Below are positions 5,621 through 7,862 of a stretch of 7,862 nucleotides of DNA, piece by piece. The notes beneath the pieces were generated by a model. The model did not search any database. It was given only the letters and a program-made list of their open reading frames with translations, and was not told the origin of the DNA. Both the position numbers and the translations under genes were made by a program. Position 1 is the first letter of the stretch. The number at the start of each line of letters is the position of its first letter. The stretch comes from JAGMES01 sp023128035 (GTDB taxonomy: Bacteria; Bacillota; Halanaerobiia; DY22613): assembly GCA_030627905.1 (NCBI GenBank), contig DAOVRZ010000160.1, positions 1 to 7,862 of the forward strand, read 5' to 3'.

Positions 5621-6934
5621 TTATTGTTTAAATTTTTCTATTCCTAATGATTCCATAAAAGCGTCTACACGCTTCATAGTTCGCTCAAGATCAAACTCTC
5701 TCTCATCTCCCATGTTTCCTTCAAATGGCATTGTTGGAATCCCAGCCTTTTGAATAGCTAAACGATTTTCTGCTATTCCAAGGCTTAAACCTTCACACCC
5801 TCTATTAAAATGCAGAAAAACGCCGTCTAATTTCCATTCCTTAGCGATCCGAATCATCATATCAGATTTTAGCTTTGGATGATAAAAATGTTGCCATTCT
5901 GGTTTACTTAAATTCCATTCAGCAAGAGCTCGTAAAGCCTCATCCCTATTAGTTAATTCAATATCAGGAATAGATCTTGGACCCCATGTTCCATCTTCTT
6001 TTACTTCCCACAACCCAATAAGACCAAATATATAAAGACTCCCAATTGAAACGCAACCATACTGTTCTAAATAACGAAAAATTCTTAAAAATGCCCACGG
6101 AGGTTGAGTATCTGTCATAATACGACATTTCTCATTCCCTACAGCTGCTATACCTCGTGCGACTCGATCCTTTATCTCAGGATATAACTCTTTTTCGTAA
6201 AAATCTGCCGTCCATTGAGCTGATTTTTTTAACGTGCCAAGAACGTATAAAGAATACATTGATTTTTCATCTAAAGGTGCGGGAATTGCTTTATTGAGCT
6301 CACATATCGCAGACCAATAATGACATGAACGAAACTCATTCTTAACTGCTTTAATTAATAATTCATCATCATAATCTCTTCCAGTTACTTTTTCAAGCCA
6401 TTTAATGCCATCATGCATTTGTCCTACAACATAGTTGATTTTGTGATCAGTTAGTTCTTCATATGGTCCCACTGATACATCAATACTAAACATAGGAATT
6501 CCTCCTTCGAGGTCACTTGCTACTTGATACCACTTAGCATGTGAACAACAAATATGATCTTGCCATATAAAGTCAGGTTTTGGAAATTCTTCCGAAAATT
6601 GTGGCCATGCATATTTGTTAATAAGTATAGATCCCCAATAAATACGCATATAAGCACAGAGATCTCGTGCAAATCCCCTAGCTTCAGCTGCTTCATGACA
6701 TTCTAAAGCAAATTTATCATTAAATGCAACAGTCGCACCATAAGGTTCTCCCGTTAAAGAATAAACATCATCTCCTAAACCAGCAGGAATTGCATCAAAA
6801 GACCAGGCTCCTCCTGCCCATCGAAGGCCCCCTTTTTCATGAGCCTCAGCAAAATCTTTATAATAATTCTCTCTAAGAGTTTTAGCTTTATTCCAACATT
6901 TTAATGGTTCGGTTGGATATTTAGTTTCTACCAT
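5621..6934 (-). CDS. bzdO: Benzoyl-CoA reductase, bzd-type, catalytic subunit O
   Basis: Seen: 437 residues, the expected size for BzdO/BcrB. The start reads EPLKCWNKAKTLRENYY at 9-25, followed by a glycine/tryptophan-rich stretch (GGLRWAGGAWSF, 35-46) as in this family. Candidate [4Fe-4S] ligands are Cys93 (DLCAYMR), Cys129 or Cys130 (HICCSHAKW) and Cys380 (NRGCEG). The fold is that of the 2-hydroxyglutaryl-CoA dehydratase D-component family. Known: BzdN and BzdO form the module that binds benzoyl-CoA and delivers electrons one at a time to the ring, yielding cyclohexa-1,5-diene-1-carboxyl-CoA. The start is fixed by AGGTGAT at 6941-6947, six bases before ATG. It begins only 18 bases after the bzdN-like stop, so the two are surely co-transcribed. 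The substrate could be a substituted benzoyl-CoA; this cannot be told by eye. A plain 2-hydroxyacyl-CoA dehydratase is unlikely given the four-gene set. Confidence 0.93.
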   Translation of the reverse strand: MVETKYPTEPLKCWNKAKTLRENYYKDFAEAHEKGGLRWAGGAWSFDAIPAGLGDDVYSLTGEPYGATVAFNDKFALECHEAAEARGFARDLCAYMRIYWGSILINKYAWPQFSEEFPKPDFIWQDHICCSHAKWYQVASDLEGGIPMFSIDVSVGPYEELTDHKINYVVGQMHDGIKWLEKVTGRDYDDELLIKAVKNEFRSCHYWSAICELNKAIPAPLDEKSMYSLYVLGTLKKSAQWTADFYEKELYPEIKDRVARGIAAVGNEKCRIMTDTQPPWAFLRIFRYLEQYGCVSIGSLYIFGLIGLWEVKEDGTWGPRSIPDIELTNRDEALRALAEWNLSKPEWQHFYHPKLKSDMMIRIAKEWKLDGVFLHFNRGCEGLSLGIAENRLAIQKAGIPTMPFEGNMGDEREFDLERTMKRVDAFMESLGIEKFKQ

Positions 6935-6940
6935 TTTAAT

Positions 6941-6947
6941 ATCACCT
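6941..6947 (-). promoter_or_regulatory. Ribosome binding site of the bzdO-like gene
   Basis: Minus-strand AGGTGAT with a six-base spacer to ATG 6934, located inside the 18-base gap after the bzdN-like stop. It is a clear Shine-Dalgarno match, showing that internal genes of this transcript start by the leadered route. Confidence 0.75.
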
Positions 6948-6952
6948 AAAAT

Positions 6953-7862
6953 CTAAAATAAATCATCCTCTCTTAAAATTTCAAGAAATGCCTCAACACG
7001 TGTTTTGAATTGACCAATTGGTACAGTAACATCAAATTCAAGGAATATTGTAGGAACTCCAACATCATTCTCTAAGGCTTTCTTGATTGCAGGGATATCC
7101 AATTCGTGAGGGTCGCAAAACTTCATTTGCATAACGATAGCTCCTTGTATATCATATTCCTTTGCTAATTTAACAATGTGGTCTACCCGTGTTCTTACAG
7201 GCCAGTCTTTGCTTGGACATGGCACACGTTTCACGTACCGTTCTGCTATTGAAGATAGGGCATCTCCATTTGTATTTACTTCCTCATAAAAATATCGAGT
7301 ACCAGTACAATGTTCATCAATAACGATTCTTGCGCCTAAATCTTCAACCATTGCTATAAATTCAGTATCATCATCTTCAGAGCCCAATATCATTAGACGT
7401 TCACTTGGCTCATCTAAACTTCTTGAGGGAAGTTTTTGTAAAAGTTCTTCTAAAGCTTTGTTATGTTCTCGTTTATCAGTCATTTGGGAAGATACAACCA
7501 TAAGCATTGCTTCAAGACCCGTCAATGGTGGATTTGGCTTTTTTCTAAGCTCATATACCTGCTGCAAAAGACGGCGATTATTATTCATAATCTCGATTCC
7601 TCGCTTGAGATCCTTATCAGTTATTTCTTTACCGGTCCATTCTTCTACAGCTTTCTTGAATTCTTTTAGCTCTTCTATTAAATAAGGAACAGCTTGAGGA
7701 CTTTGAACGTGCATAGGATGCGGTAAATAATATTTAAAATCCACAGGAATATGGAGATCCCAACTTGTAAAAGTTTGTCTAATATGGAGACAACTTTGAG
7801 CAATTGTAATTCCATCAAGATAATCATATCTACCCTTTAATCCTTGTGCTAAGCAATCACGA
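6953..7862 (-). CDS. bzdN: Benzoyl-CoA reductase, bzd-type, catalytic subunit N, 5' end cut by the right window edge
   Basis: Seen: the frame stays open from its TAG stop at 6953-6955 to the right edge, giving 302 residues. The GTG at 7744 is not the start, because the 39 codons upstream of it are clearly family-like (RYDYLDGITIAQSCLHIRQ, window residues 11-29). With a family length near 380, roughly 75-80 N-terminal residues are missing. Candidate [4Fe-4S] ligands are Cys3 (RDCLAQG), Cys24 (AQSCLHI) and Cys249 (MKFCDPHE). The stretch PHPMHVQSPQAVPYL (48-62) is typical of BzdN/BcrC-type subunits. Known: this subunit pairs with BzdO to hold the aryl-CoA and the electron-delivering cluster. It is the first gene seen in the transcript; its promoter lies outside the window. 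The C-terminus ends EDDLF, much like that of the bzdV-like protein. Confidence 0.92.
   Translation of the reverse strand, partial: RDCLAQGLKGRYDYLDGITIAQSCLHIRQTFTSWDLHIPVDFKYYLPHPMHVQSPQAVPYLIEELKEFKKAVEEWTGKEITDKDLKRGIEIMNNNRRLLQQVYELRKKPNPPLTGLEAMLMVVSSQMTDKREHNKALEELLQKLPSRSLDEPSERLMILGSEDDDTEFIAMVEDLGARIVIDEHCTGTRYFYEEVNTNGDALSSIAERYVKRVPCPSKDWPVRTRVDHIVKLAKEYDIQGAIVMQMKFCDPHELDIPAIKKALENDVGVPTIFLEFDVTVPIGQFKTRVEAFLEILREDDLF

Noticed and set aside
3855..6934. 2-hydroxyacyl-CoA dehydratase with its activator
   Set aside because: That system has one homodimeric activator. Here two distinct activator paralogs, a BzdO-type start and a dedicated ferredoxin point to a class I aryl-CoA reductase.
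7458..7685. Two overlapping plus-strand frames of 75 and 68 codons
   Set aside because: They are antisense to the bzdN-like gene, and two alternative phases open together as expected of AT-rich shadows.
7742..7744. GTG as start of a 263-residue bzdN-like protein
   Set aside because: The frame continues upstream without a stop to the window edge, and those codons encode family-typical residues including a likely cluster cysteine.

Overview
The window is an AT-rich stretch in which every convincing gene lies on the minus strand, so it reads from right to left. Its core is a near-complete gene set for an ATP-dependent class I benzoyl-CoA reductase of the Azoarcus 'bzd' subtype. In transcription order the genes are bzdN-like (5' end cut by the right edge), bzdO-like, bzdP-like, bzdQ-like, a bzdM-like two-cluster ferredoxin, and an 844-residue bzdV-like flavin/iron-sulfur oxidoreductase. 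After a 246-base gap comes a metallo-beta-lactamase-fold hydrolase, cut by the left edge.

Inferred joint function: the BzdV-like protein takes electrons from a nicotinamide nucleotide through FAD and several FeS clusters and passes them to the ferredoxin. The ferredoxin reduces the shared [4Fe-4S] cluster of the P/Q activator pair. P/Q hydrolyses ATP to lower the electron potential and passes electrons one at a time to the N/O pair, which holds the aryl-CoA and dearomatises it to a cyclic dienoyl-CoA. Order N-O-P-Q-M-V follows the known bzd order with the genes between M and V absent. The later enzymes (dienoyl-CoA hydratase, hydroxyacyl-CoA dehydrogenase, ring hydrolase) and the benzoate-CoA ligase are not in the window, so the substrate is inferred from family only.

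Organism: an anaerobe, because this enzyme class and its FeS chemistry are strictly anaerobic. Low GC, TATA-like boxes with oligo-T tracts and mixed Shine-Dalgarno/short-leader starts fit an archaeon. A small plus-strand frame at 830-964 opens with residues that, from memory, resemble the start of leucine-rich-repeat proteins abundant in Lokiarchaeota. I therefore lean to an Asgard (Lokiarchaeota-like) archaeon, at modest confidence; a low-GC anaerobic bacterium is not excluded.

Layout: 1-656 MBL hydrolase (partial); 657-902 non-coding, with a 13-bp inverted repeat and a doubtful small frame; 903-3437 bzdV-like; 3528-3818 ferredoxin; 3855-4742 bzdQ-like; 4747-5532 bzdP-like; 5621-6934 bzdO-like; 6953-7862 bzdN-like (partial). 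I saw no tRNA, rRNA, CRISPR array or insertion sequence.
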